A DNA stretch of 64,000 bases from Glaciecola sp. GTDB lineage: Bacteria > Pseudomonadota > Gammaproteobacteria > Enterobacterales > Alteromonadaceae. A program made the translations under genes and the position numbers. Shown here piece by piece: positions 17,837-27,234 of the stretch (position 1 is the first letter of the stretch; each line of letters opens with the position of its first letter). A model generated the notes under the pieces. It saw only the letters and a program-made list of their open reading frames with translations. It was not told the DNA's origin and made no database searches. The stretch is from contig JALRKK010000067.1 of the NCBI GenBank assembly GCA_023268935.1, positions 33,543 to 97,542 on the forward strand, in the 5' to 3' direction.

Positions 17837-19627
17837 ATGATGCTACCACAAGGCGTATACAGACTTCTGCATTGTTTATATGTCGCGATAACATTGTTGT
17901 GTTTTTCTGTCCAAGCCGATCCTCGCCTAGGCCAAAAACTCATGCTTGATATTCGGTATTTTTGTCAAGATGGCATAAGTATCGAATGTCGCGAACCCGT
18001 TACGGAATTACCATTAGAATTACGTGAATGGTTACAAAAATATCAAATTGGCGGGGTGATTTTGTTTGCAGAAAATATCCACACGTCTCAACAGTTAATA
18101 AAGTTGACCCAAGATTTGCAGTTGAGTATGTCAGACATTGAGGCTCCGCCGTTATTTATCGCTGTGGACCAAGAAGGCGGTCGAGTAGCACGTTTACCGC
18201 AACATGTTTTACCGGCTTTCTCTGGAAGTATGGCACTTGGCGCAACTTATGCCAGCAGTCAGGATAATTTTGCCCGTGCCGTAGCAGAGGTTCAAGCTCA
18301 AAAATTGCTAAGTCACGGAATTAATGTCAACTTTGCACCGGTGTTAGATGTGAATAGTAACCCGGAAAACCCAGTGATTAATGTCAGAGCTTTTGGCAGT
18401 GACCCAGAAATGGTGGCTGTACTTGGTAGCAGTATGGTTAAGACGTATCAAGACAATGGGATTTTGAGCGCAATTAAGCACTTTCCCGGTCACGGTGATA
18501 CTCAAGTTGACAGTCATACAGGTTTGCCTCAAGTGACGCATTCTTTATCACAAATCATGCAACAGGATATTGCGCCTTTCGCGCATGTCATCAAAAACGC
18601 GCAACCTGCATTTGTGATGACTGCACATATACAATTTCCTAACTTGGATGATACGAAATTGAGTACGCTTGATGGTGCGTCCATCATTGTACCCGCCACT
18701 TTTTCCCGAAAAATTCTTCATGATGTGTTGCGAGAGCAATTAGGTTTTGATGGGATTATCATTTCTGATGCATTGGATATGGCGGGTATTGCGGATCATT
18801 TTGCCTCAGATGAAGCACTTTTGAATACTTTTGCCGCTGGCAGTGATATTGCGTTAATGCCTTTTGCAATCCGTACCCCAGATGACATCGTTGCCTTTGA
18901 TAGTTGGTTCCGTGCAGCTCGACAAGCACTGAGCGAGCGGATGCAAGAGACATCCTGGCAAGCGTCTTTGAGCCGTATTGCGACACAAAAAATTAGCATG
19001 CTACGGAATAAGCATTCAGCGATTACGCAGCAAATACCTGAAAAGGGAATTGATACGTTAGTGGATAACCTCGCTATGGCTAGCGTTACGGCGTTGCCTG
19101 GTTCGCAAGCCGTCACTTTAAAACCCGGTGATAGTCTATTCGCGGTAATGCCCGATGATTTGCGGTGTGCCGGTTTAAGAAAAGCGCTTTATGATCAAGG
19201 CATTGTCAATCTTGAATGTATTTCGACATTGTTGGACGCATCCTTACCAGTTATGCGGGACTTAGACAAATATCACTATATTATTTTAGGCGAGTTATCA
19301 CCAGCAATATCAGCAGTAGAAATGGGCGGCATGGACGATGTTGTCGCATTGCGTCAACGCACAGCTCAACGAGCATCGGCAACCGATGTTCTGCAGTATA
19401 TGACCTCACTATTGACAAATCAGGAGCTTGCAAACCGAACCATTCTCGTTGGACTCAGAGCACCTTATGTTGTGCGTCAACTGACGGCACAGACGCAACC
19501 GTTAGCGACGTTTTTACTGTATGATTATCGGGTCGACGAAACAACATTTACCAGTCCGTCATTGAAATCGTTGAGTCAAATATTGACGCAAGGGCTTATA
19601 CCAACCGGAACGCTTCCGGTGGATTGA
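17837..19627 (+). CDS. Secreted two-domain GH3 beta-N-acetylglucosaminidase (NagZ-like)
   Basis: The product has about 596 residues. After a signal peptide (hydrophobic stretch ending CFSVQA) comes a GH3 catalytic domain of about 350 residues. It has FIAVDQEGGRVARL, INVNFAPVLDVNSNP, the His-Asp catalytic-dyad loop KHFPGHGDTQVDSHTGLP, and the nucleophile segment FDGIIISDALDM. The remaining 200 or so residues form a C-terminal domain. Cytosolic Gram-negative NagZ is a single domain of about 340 residues without a signal. This architecture is closer to the secreted two-domain NagZ of Bacillus subtilis. AGGGAG at 17826-17831 supports a start at 17837 or 17840. It is convergent with namZ-like and probably removes GlcNAc from peptidoglycan fragments. 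Confidence 0.87.
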   Translation: MMLPQGVYRLLHCLYVAITLLCFSVQADPRLGQKLMLDIRYFCQDGISIECREPVTELPLELREWLQKYQIGGVILFAENIHTSQQLIKLTQDLQLSMSDIEAPPLFIAVDQEGGRVARLPQHVLPAFSGSMALGATYASSQDNFARAVAEVQAQKLLSHGINVNFAPVLDVNSNPENPVINVRAFGSDPEMVAVLGSSMVKTYQDNGILSAIKHFPGHGDTQVDSHTGLPQVTHSLSQIMQQDIAPFAHVIKNAQPAFVMTAHIQFPNLDDTKLSTLDGASIIVPATFSRKILHDVLREQLGFDGIIISDALDMAGIADHFASDEALLNTFAAGSDIALMPFAIRTPDDIVAFDSWFRAARQALSERMQETSWQASLSRIATQKISMLRNKHSAITQQIPEKGIDTLVDNLAMASVTALPGSQAVTLKPGDSLFAVMPDDLRCAGLRKALYDQGIVNLECISTLLDASLPVMRDLDKYHYIILGELSPAISAVEMGGMDDVVALRQRTAQRASATDVLQYMTSLLTNQELANRTILVGLRAPYVVRQLTAQTQPLATFLLYDYRVDETTFTSPSLKSLSQILTQGLIPTGTLPVD

Positions 19628-19694
19628 GCATTGTAGCGCTCTGTACAAACAAGCAGTGATTGTTTTCCTTACAAGATGATTATGCAATAAAGTA

Positions 19695-20894
19695 TTAGGG
19701 TGAAGCGTCCCTTGCATAAAGAAAATACTTTTCTGCTTTAACCTTATACGCTTTCAACTCGATTTGCCACTTTTGCTCAAGCGCCTTTAGTTTGTCTCGA
19801 TTGCCAAGAGCCATGCGCAACTCCGACGTACCAGCAAGCTTGTCAAAAAAATCAGTAGAGGTAAAAAAAGCGTCATTGTGTAGCTTACTTTGCGTAAAGG
19901 CGTGTTGAATCAGACTTACATCAAAGCCGCTCAATAATGGGTTCGTTTGTCTAATCAGCATTGCGTGAATAGCTTGGTCTTGCCATTTGGGATATGGCGC
20001 GGCGTATGGAGTCGATATCGGCGTAATTGAAATGGTGTTGTCCGACAGTATTATCCGAGGATGCCCAATCATTTGGAAAGGAAATGGAGTCCCTCTGCCG
20101 ACACTGAATATGGTTGGCTCTAGCAAACATAAAGACGCATAAAACTGAATCGCCGCAGCATTGGGTAAGTTAGGGCTCGGGGGGATCGGTAACTCATACG
20201 TATCCGCTGCACTGTAATGCGCGACAGGCACAACCGTTAGAGACAAGGCTTCGGCATTGGCAATCCAACGTTCTCCTTTAATCATTAAGGCTAGTTCACC
20301 CACAGTTAACCCATGTAAAACCGGTATTGGGTGCATGCCGACAAAGGATTGAAGTTCAAGATCAAGGATAGGCCCTGCAATGTGCGCAATATTAGGATTG
20401 GGCCGGTCGAGAATGATCATGGGGATACCAAACTCCGCAGCGGCTTCCATCACATAGTGCATCGTAGAAATATAGGTGTAGAATCGCACTCCGACATCTT
20501 GGATATCAAAAATGATAACGTCGATGCCTTCTAGCATGGCTGCACTTGGCTTTTTTTGTTTGCCATAGAGCGATACGATTGGCAATTGGGTCGATGGATC
20601 CACTCCGTCTAGGATAGTTTCTCCCGCACCTTTATTCCCCCGAAACCCATGTTCAGGAGCAAAAACTGCACGAACATCGACCCCTTTTTCTAATAAAATA
20701 TCAACTAAGTGTTGTTCACCAACGGTTGCGGTTTGATTTACAACGAGCCCGACTTTTTTGTTTTTTAATAGATGTAAGTACTCACTAATTTGCGCTGCTC
20801 CTAGTTGATCTTGGCCAACTTGAGCCACAGCTAGATGCGAGTAAAACAAATAGGCGCAACTCCAAATAATGAGTCGCACATAATGCATGAGCAT
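19695..20894 (-). CDS. namZ: DUF1343/NamZ-type exo-beta-N-acetylmuramidase (GH171), exported
   Basis: A 399-residue protein with an N-terminal signal sequence (WSCAYLFYSHLAVA). The conserved DUF1343 segments follow in order: GLVVNQTATV, FAPEHGFRG, SLYGKQKKPSAAML, FDIQDVGVRFYTYIST, ILDRPNPN and VLHGLTVGELALMI. Members studied in Bacillus and Tannerella are exo-muramidases that release non-reducing terminal MurNAc from peptidoglycan fragments. The gene starts three bases after the murQ stop and is surely co-transcribed with it. That supports a role in MurNAc release feeding MurQ. The catalytic activity here is inferred from family and context. Confidence 0.85.
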   Translation of the reverse strand: MLMHYVRLIIWSCAYLFYSHLAVAQVGQDQLGAAQISEYLHLLKNKKVGLVVNQTATVGEQHLVDILLEKGVDVRAVFAPEHGFRGNKGAGETILDGVDPSTQLPIVSLYGKQKKPSAAMLEGIDVIIFDIQDVGVRFYTYISTMHYVMEAAAEFGIPMIILDRPNPNIAHIAGPILDLELQSFVGMHPIPVLHGLTVGELALMIKGERWIANAEALSLTVVPVAHYSAADTYELPIPPSPNLPNAAAIQFYASLCLLEPTIFSVGRGTPFPFQMIGHPRIILSDNTISITPISTPYAAPYPKWQDQAIHAMLIRQTNPLLSGFDVSLIQHAFTQSKLHNDAFFTSTDFFDKLAGTSELRMALGNRDKLKALEQKWQIELKAYKVKAEKYFLYARDASP

Positions 20895-20897
20895 GGT

Positions 20898-21836
20898 CTA
20901 GTCCTTCTCTTCATTGGTGGGGGATTCAAGTGCGGCGCGCAAAAAACCATGATGCTCATCCAGTAATGTGCGTGCCGTCGTGCTCTCTAATCCTGAATGC
21001 ACCATCAAAATGGCCAGTTTAGCACTGTGATCGGCTGCGATGAGTGCCTCACTGGCCACATCTTCACTGCATTGAGTGGCTTGCATTACAATGCGTTTGG
21101 CACGAGCAACGAGTTTGGCATTGCTCGCATTAACATCCACCATGAGATTTTGATATACCTTACCCAGCTTGACCATGACAGTGGTACTGATCATATTCAA
21201 AATCAACTTTTGTGAGGTACCGGCTTTCATCCGAGTCGATCCAGTGACGACCTCAGGCCCAACGGGTGCACATATAACATGTTGGGCAAGCGAGTTGATG
21301 ATGCCATTAGGATTATTGCTTATCGAAATAGTAAGTGCTTGCTTTTGTTTGGCATATTGCAATGCGCCAAGCGCGTAAGGCGTTCGCCCAGAGGCGGCGA
21401 TGGAAACCACACAATCCTTTTCAGTGATGTGCTTACCTGCTAAGTCTTGCATAGCGAGTTTGGGATCATCTTCAGCGCCTTCTGCGGCTTTAATAAATGC
21501 GTTTTCCCCTCCAGCAATGCAGGCCTGAATCATGGTATCTGGCACACTGAATGTCGGGCGACATTCCACCGCATCAATGATACCCATCCTGCCAGAGGTG
21601 CCTGCGCCACAATATAACAAACGCCCTCCTTGCTTGAGCCTAATGACGATTGCATCCACAGCTTGAGTGATTTGGGGTATGACAGAACAGATTGTAGAGG
21701 CTACCCTTTGGTCTTCTCGGTTAATGAGTGTCAATATTTCGCTCGTACTTAACGTATCTAAGTTCATTGAATCAGGATGACGGGATTCAGACAAAATAGC
21801 ATTGAGTTCATCTTGTGACGCACTAGGCTGGGTCAT
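20898..21836 (-). CDS. murQ: N-acetylmuramic acid 6-phosphate etherase MurQ
   Basis: A SIS-domain enzyme of 312 residues that cleaves the lactyl ether of MurNAc-6-phosphate to give GlcNAc-6-phosphate and D-lactate. The phosphosugar-binding loop is YCGAGTSGRMG. Catalytic acidic residues are in IDAVECRPTF and AAEGAEDDP. The SIS motif TGSTRMKAGTSQKLILN and the C-terminal helical region follow. The start at 21836 (MTQPSA) has GGAAAA upstream; a longer frame to 21941 adds a Cys- and Tyr-rich stretch unlike the family. It leads the murQ-namZ operon. No MurNAc kinase, MurP PTS permease or MurR regulator is in the window. Confidence 0.95.
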   Translation of the reverse strand: MTQPSASQDELNAILSESRHPDSMNLDTLSTSEILTLINREDQRVASTICSVIPQITQAVDAIVIRLKQGGRLLYCGAGTSGRMGIIDAVECRPTFSVPDTMIQACIAGGENAFIKAAEGAEDDPKLAMQDLAGKHITEKDCVVSIAASGRTPYALGALQYAKQKQALTISISNNPNGIINSLAQHVICAPVGPEVVTGSTRMKAGTSQKLILNMISTTVMVKLGKVYQNLMVDVNASNAKLVARAKRIVMQATQCSEDVASEALIAADHSAKLAILMVHSGLESTTARTLLDEHHGFLRAALESPTNEEKD

Positions 21837-22190
21837 ACTTGTGATTTTCCAGATAGACAGATCAGTGTAATAACGAGTGTACCGAGACACAATTGCCATG
21901 TAAATCCTAGTTACTACCAAACCCACAATACAATACCACATACGCTGTTATCAGTAAGATAGACAGCAGTACACTGACAGGTTCAATATTGGTAAAAATA
22001 ATCATAGACACAGCAAACGAAGCCATGAAGAGTTGAACGGCAACGTGAGAACGATTGACCCGCTAACCTGATATGACTAGAATCGCAATATAGCTAAAAG
22101 TACCAGAATATCGAGCTATTGATATTGGGACATATTGATGTGATTGAAAGGATTGAATATTTTTTCAGCATAACGTGAAAGGACTGAAAG
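21837..22190. other. 354-base gap between murQ and alr, with a possible gene remnant
   Basis: This is the longest gap in the window. It should hold the divergent promoters of murQ-namZ (left) and alr (right). On the minus strand, 21907-22026 encodes a 39-residue, mostly hydrophobic peptide (MASFAVSMIIFTNIEP to VVLYCGFGSN). The reading frame is open back to about 22064. It has no Shine-Dalgarno and looks like the tail of a membrane protein or a decayed gene. Nothing else was recognised. Confidence 0.3.
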
Positions 22191-23288
22191 TTGCAACGCA
22201 AAACCTTCGCCGAGATCGACTTGGCCGCCTTACGGCACAATATTAAGCTTTTGGATGATGGCCAGGCAAAGTTGATTGGTGTGGTCAAAGCCAATGCGTA
22301 TGGCCATGGTATCGAAGTCATTGCGCAGGAACTCGTTCATTCAGGTGTAGAGGTTTTGGCGGTCGCTTTTATTGATGAAGCGGTATTGTTGCGAACACGT
22401 GGCATCCGTCAGCCAATCTTGGTGCTAGAGGGGCCAATGGCTAAAGACGAGCTTGAATGGATGCTCGCGCATGATTGCTGGCCGATGCTGCATACGCTAG
22501 AGCAATTTACGTGGTTGCCCAAACATAGCGAGCCGAGTGTGCCCATTTGGTGCAAACTAGACACTGGTATGCATCGTTTAGGACTTAGCCCTGAAGAATT
22601 GGAACCAGTGTTATCACAAACACGCTTGCGGGGCATCAAAAATAACATCGTATTGGCGACACATTTTGCGTGTGCAGATACCCCCAATGATCCATTCTCT
22701 CAACAACAACTAGCGCGATTTACTCGAATTCAACAGAGATTTAAGTGTCCGGTGAGCATCAGTAATTCTGCAGGGCATATATACCAACTGGGTCAAGGTA
22801 TTGAGCAACAACAATACGCACGTGTTGGGATCAGTTTGTACGGTTGTGCGCCCAGTAATCAGGTTGAAGACATTGCTCGATTAGAGTTGCGCCCCGTTAT
22901 GACTTTGCAAGCCCCAGTGATTGCATTGCGACAAATTAAGCAAGGTGGTGGTGTCGGGTACGGGCAAAGCTGGCGTGCCGAGCGTGATTGTTTGATTGCG
23001 ACGGTTGCGATTGGATACGCCGACGGATATCCGCGCCATGCTAGTAATTGTGCTCATGTGATGCTCAATGGGGTGACTTGCCCAGTGGTTGGCCAAGTAT
23101 CTATGGATATGATCACAATTGATGTCACGGATGCTTCAGTAAATATTGGGGATTGGGTCGAGCTATGGGGGAACAAGTACCCTGTCGAGCAGCTTGCCAA
23201 CGCGATCGGAACCATCAATTATGAGTGTGTTACGCGTGTTTCAGAACGAGTGCCAAGACTCTACTTGCATCCACAACAAATAGATTAA
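22191..23288 (+). CDS. alr: Alanine racemase (PLP enzyme)
   Basis: The 365-residue enzyme converts L-Ala and D-Ala for cell-wall synthesis. The PLP lysine lies in GVVKANAYGHG near the N-terminus. The catalytic tyrosine is in GVGYGQSW, followed by ATVAIGYADGYPR. Phosphate-binding and dimer motifs SMDMITID and NYECVTRVSERVPR close the protein. The gene uses a TTG start at 22191 giving MQRKTFAEIDLAAL; AAGGA lies upstream at a suitable distance and no in-frame ATG fits. The region upstream is not dnaB, the usual neighbour. Here it borders cell-wall salvage genes, so a functional association is plausible but not shown. Confidence 0.96.
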   Translation: MQRKTFAEIDLAALRHNIKLLDDGQAKLIGVVKANAYGHGIEVIAQELVHSGVEVLAVAFIDEAVLLRTRGIRQPILVLEGPMAKDELEWMLAHDCWPMLHTLEQFTWLPKHSEPSVPIWCKLDTGMHRLGLSPEELEPVLSQTRLRGIKNNIVLATHFACADTPNDPFSQQQLARFTRIQQRFKCPVSISNSAGHIYQLGQGIEQQQYARVGISLYGCAPSNQVEDIARLELRPVMTLQAPVIALRQIKQGGGVGYGQSWRAERDCLIATVAIGYADGYPRHASNCAHVMLNGVTCPVVGQVSMDMITIDVTDASVNIGDWVELWGNKYPVEQLANAIGTINYECVTRVSERVPRLYLHPQQID

Positions 23289-23313
23289 AAAAAGTAATCC
23301 AACACACTAATTT

Positions 23314-23359
23314 AATTTACGCAGGATAACTAGTCAAAATCTCTAAAAAAGCGTAAATT
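23314..23359. promoter_or_regulatory. Inverted repeat upstream of putA, possible operator
   Basis: Perfect 9-base arms AATTTACGC (23314-23322) and GCGTAAATT (23351-23359) are separated by 28 bases and lie about 50 bases before the putA start. No T run follows, so it is not an intrinsic terminator. The spacing, about three helical turns, could suit cooperative binding of a regulator. This is an inference from the repeat alone. Confidence 0.35.
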
Positions 23360-23407
23360 CATCTTGCTAATAATAATACAAGACAGAAATCTTTTAAGAG
23401 GCAATGC

Positions 23408-26400
23408 ATGTTGTTATCTCTCCCTGATTCCGCACATTCTTTTTTGCGTCAAACGATTCGCCAACACTATCGCATCGACGAAGCCCAGGCAATGGCAAGT
23501 ATTTTGCCTCGGGCAGAAATCCCTTTAACACAGCGCACTCGAGCTTGGGAGCGTGCCCGTAAGATGGTGTTGCACATTCGCCAAGCGCAACAGGGACACG
23601 GAGGGGTTGATGCGTTGCTTAATGAATTTTCGCTCTCCACAGCAGAAGGCATTGCGTTAATGTGTTTGGCGGAAGCCTTATTGCGTATTCCCGATACCAA
23701 AACCCAGGACGATTTAATTCGAGATAAATTGGCAAAAGGCGAATGGGCACCGCATTTAGGTAATAGCGATTCGCTGTTTGTAAATGCTTCAGCTTGGGGA
23801 TTATTGTTTACTGGAAACTTAGTTGAGTACGCTGATGAACAACGCACAGCTGAGTTTGGAGTATTGAAAAAAACCCTCGGCCGTCTAGGTGAACCAGTCA
23901 TTCGTAAATCCATGAATATTGCAATGAAAGTCATGGGTAAGCAGTTTGTAATGGGTGAGACGATAAACGAAGCAGTTAAACGAGCTCGCACTAAAGAATC
24001 AGCGGGTTATGCATATTCTTACGACATGCTCGGTGAAGGTGCTCGGACGCAGCATGATGCTGATCGCTATTATCAAAATTATGTCGATGCGATTCATGTT
24101 ATCGGTAAAGCGGCAGAGGGCAAAGGACCTATCAAATCCCCTGGAATTTCAGTCAAATTATCTGCGATCCACCCTCGCTATGAATGGACGCATTACGATC
24201 GAGTCATGTCGGAGTTACCGCAGAGATTAAAGTCGCTATGTCTTCTCGCCAAACAGTACGATATTGGTTTGACAGTAGATGCCGAAGAATCAGAGCGACT
24301 GGATATTTCGTTAGACATTATTGGGGAAGTGTACAGCGATCCTGAACTGGGGCCATGGTGTGGTTTTGGTCTGGCCGTTCAAGCCTATCAAACCAGAGCG
24401 ATTCACGTCATTGATTATTTGTGCGAGCTAAGTCAATCGGTCGGGCGCAAGTTAATGGTTCGTCTGGTGAAAGGTGCCTACTGGGATTCGGAAATTAAGC
24501 ATTCACAACAACTCGGTGTTGCCCATTACCCGGTCTTTACCCGCAAATCTTCTACCGATGTATCATATCATGCGTGTGCCAATAAACTGCTGGCGCATCG
24601 CGATACGATTTTCCCCCAATTTGCCACGCATAATGCGTATACCGCATCGGTTATCATCGAAGCGTCGGGCGGTTGCAAAGATGATTTTGAGTTTCAGTGT
24701 TTACATGGCATGGGTGATTCACTATATGATCAGGTTGTTACAGAAGAAAAAATTCAATGTCGAGTTTACGCACCCGTCGGACAACATGAAGACTTGTTGG
24801 CTTACTTAGTGAGACGATTGTTAGAAAATGGTGCGAATTCCTCATTTGTGAATGCCATTGTTGATCCAGACCTACCCGTTGAGTCGTTGTTAATAGACCC
24901 AGTGGAACGCACAACAAGACTGGCTCAGATCGCCAATACGCAAATACCTCTGCCCACCGAAATGTTCCAAGATCGCAAGAACTCAAAAGGTCTTGATATT
25001 TTTGACCAGCAGATAATCGAGCCATTAGTAGAAAAAATTAATCAGTTTGTGTCTACTCACCTACCGCTCGATTTATCTCAAAAGCCATACCAGTTAGATG
25101 ATCGACTTGTCATTTATAACCCAGCTCGGCCAAATGACGTCGTCGCAGTGCTGCCAAAAGATAATCAAGACTCAATGTTGGACAAATTAACTAGAGCACA
25201 ACAAGCACAGTTAGAATGGTCTTCAATCAGCGTACACGCACGAGCGAAATACATTAATCAACTCGCAGATGCACTAGAAATCCATCAAGCCGCATTGATC
25301 GGATTGTGTATGCAAGAAGCGGGTAAAGTATTGCAAGACAGTATCGACGAGATCCGCGAAGCCGTTGATTTTTGCCGTTATTATGCGGTCGAAGCACAAA
25401 AACTTGCAAAAGATCCGCGTTTATCACCACGAGGCGTTGTTTTGTGTATTAGTCCATGGAACTTTCCGTTGGCGATATTTTTGGGTCAAGTGGTGGCAGC
25501 CTTAGTCACCGGTAATACGGTATTGGCGAAACCCGCAGAACAAACCAGTCTCATTGCGCATTACACAAGAGAATTGATGACACAAGTCGGGATCCCTTTA
25601 GATGTGTGTCAGTTAATTTTTTCTGATGGCATTCCAGTTGGTGAGTGTTTACTACCAGATGATCGAATCAATGCTGTAATGTTTACCGGCTCGACGCAAA
25701 CAGGCACTCGAATCTCCCAAACTCTAGCTCAGCGCAAGCATGAGCAAGTGCCACTGATTGCAGAAACAGGCGGCCAAAATTGTATGATTGTCGATTCAAC
25801 GGCTCTCCCTGAGCAGGTGGTTGATGATGTCATTACATCCGGTTTTCAAAGTGCCGGGCAACGTTGTTCCGCACTGCGAGTCTTATACGTGCAAGAAGAA
25901 ATTGCCGATAAGGTCATTACTATGATCAGTGGGGCTATGCGAGAGCTAAATATCGGTTTGCCCTCCAATTTAGCGACCGATATAGGTCCTGTTATTGATG
26001 CCAAAGCATTGCGAAGCTTGGAACAACACGCACATTACATGAGCGACCTGATTGGCCAAGGACATGCTCAATGTCATTATCAATGCGAGATTGATGCAGA
26101 ACTAGAAGGCTACTTTTGGGCGCCGAGGCTATATGAAATCGATTCTATTTCTCGACTCGAAGGTGAGGTGTTTGGGCCTTGTGTCCATGTCATTCGCTTC
26201 AAAGGCGATGAGATAGACGCAGTCGTAGAGCAAATTAATGCAACCGGCTTCGGTTTGACAATGGGGATCCATTCTCGTCTTGAATTTCGGGCAGAAGCCT
26301 TGTCACGTGCATCTCGCGCCGGTAATGTCTATATTAATCGCAATATGATAGGCGCAGTGGTGGGAGTACAACCTTTTGGTGGACGTGGTCTTTCTGGTAC

Positions 26401-27223
26401 GGGGCCAAAAGCGGGTGGACCGAATTATTTACCCCGTTTGTTATGTGAAAAAGCAACGCCTAAAGTTGGCGCTGCAGTCAGTCATCACGATGAATTGTTA
26501 CAATCGACTCAGAATTCACAGGACGAGGTCAATGCTATGTTAACTGCATCAGAAGCACAATTTTCTGCTTGGAGAGGGTTATCGGTTATGCAGCGCACTT
26601 CGGTGTTGCGCCAGATGTTGGCTCAATTAGATGACGTACCCATGTTACTCGAGTTTGCCGATGATCTTGAAAGAACTCTGGGTGTGTGTCGTCAACAATT
26701 AATGAATATTGAAAAGCATTTGAAAACCCCTAGGGTGTTACCGGGTCCTACAGGTGAGCGCAATGTTTTGCAGTATGAACCGCGAGGTGTCTTGGTCTGT
26801 TTGGCTGATAAGGAAGTGTCATTTGAATACTGGGCTTTGTCTTTGGTCACGGCATTAGGCACGGGTAATATGGTAATTTCGGTCGTTTCGGATGAGTTTT
26901 ATGCTCCGGCACAGGCTTTTGCGCAAAAATTAGCGAAAACAGGAAGATCATCAGATATATTTCAAATTGCAAGATTACATCATGTGCAGGCTTTATTAAC
27001 AGACGCGAGGTTAGCAGGTGTTATCATTGATAGCCAATCAATGCGTAGCGGGGTGATAAGCTCTATGCTGGCAGCGCGTGAAGGAGCAATTTTGCCCGTG
27101 ATCACGGCTGAATATAATGATACTCTACTGCAACGCACAGTCACAGAAAAAACCATCAGTATCGATACCACTGCATCTGGAGGCAACACCTCGTTAATGA
27201 CATTGGTCGATAGCGATGACTAG
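23408..27223 (+). CDS. putA: Bifunctional proline dehydrogenase / pyrroline-5-carboxylate dehydrogenase PutA
   Basis: The protein has 1271 residues and oxidises proline to glutamate in two FAD- and NAD-dependent steps. Residues of about 1-560 form the dimerisation arm and PRODH barrel (SVKLSAIHPRYEW, RLVKGAYWDSEIKHSQ). Residues of about 590-1050 form the aldehyde dehydrogenase. It has the ISPWNFPLAIF substrate/NAD region, AETGGQNCMIVDS and the catalytic cysteine in SAGQRCSALR. A C-terminal ALDH-superfamily-like domain follows. The N-terminus begins directly in the arm (LPDSAHSFLRQTIRQ), so the ribbon-helix-helix DNA-binding domain of E. coli PutA is absent and another regulator is needed. The downstream ygiF starts 11 bases later. 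Confidence 0.96.
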   Translation: MLLSLPDSAHSFLRQTIRQHYRIDEAQAMASILPRAEIPLTQRTRAWERARKMVLHIRQAQQGHGGVDALLNEFSLSTAEGIALMCLAEALLRIPDTKTQDDLIRDKLAKGEWAPHLGNSDSLFVNASAWGLLFTGNLVEYADEQRTAEFGVLKKTLGRLGEPVIRKSMNIAMKVMGKQFVMGETINEAVKRARTKESAGYAYSYDMLGEGARTQHDADRYYQNYVDAIHVIGKAAEGKGPIKSPGISVKLSAIHPRYEWTHYDRVMSELPQRLKSLCLLAKQYDIGLTVDAEESERLDISLDIIGEVYSDPELGPWCGFGLAVQAYQTRAIHVIDYLCELSQSVGRKLMVRLVKGAYWDSEIKHSQQLGVAHYPVFTRKSSTDVSYHACANKLLAHRDTIFPQFATHNAYTASVIIEASGGCKDDFEFQCLHGMGDSLYDQVVTEEKIQCRVYAPVGQHEDLLAYLVRRLLENGANSSFVNAIVDPDLPVESLLIDPVERTTRLAQIANTQIPLPTEMFQDRKNSKGLDIFDQQIIEPLVEKINQFVSTHLPLDLSQKPYQLDDRLVIYNPARPNDVVAVLPKDNQDSMLDKLTRAQQAQLEWSSISVHARAKYINQLADALEIHQAALIGLCMQEAGKVLQDSIDEIREAVDFCRYYAVEAQKLAKDPRLSPRGVVLCISPWNFPLAIFLGQVVAALVTGNTVLAKPAEQTSLIAHYTRELMTQVGIPLDVCQLIFSDGIPVGECLLPDDRINAVMFTGSTQTGTRISQTLAQRKHEQVPLIAETGGQNCMIVDSTALPEQVVDDVITSGFQSAGQRCSALRVLYVQEEIADKVITMISGAMRELNIGLPSNLATDIGPVIDAKALRSLEQHAHYMSDLIGQGHAQCHYQCEIDAELEGYFWAPRLYEIDSISRLEGEVFGPCVHVIRFKGDEIDAVVEQINATGFGLTMGIHSRLEFRAEALSRASRAGNVYINRNMIGAVVGVQPFGGRGLSGTGPKAGGPNYLPRLLCEKATPKVGAAVSHHDELLQSTQNSQDEVNAMLTASEAQFSAWRGLSVMQRTSVLRQMLAQLDDVPMLLEFADDLERTLGVCRQQLMNIEKHLKTPRVLPGPTGERNVLQYEPRGVLVCLADKEVSFEYWALSLVTALGTGNMVISVVSDEFYAPAQAFAQKLAKTGRSSDIFQIARLHHVQALLTDARLAGVIIDSQSMRSGVISSMLAAREGAILPVITAEYNDTLLQRTVTEKTISIDTTASGGNTSLMTLVDSDD

Positions 27224-27234
27224 TTAAGGTATTA

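Noticed and set aside
23467..23991. A long minus-strand frame (174 codons) within putA
   Set aside because: It lies fully inside a well-supported gene and has no recognisable family features.
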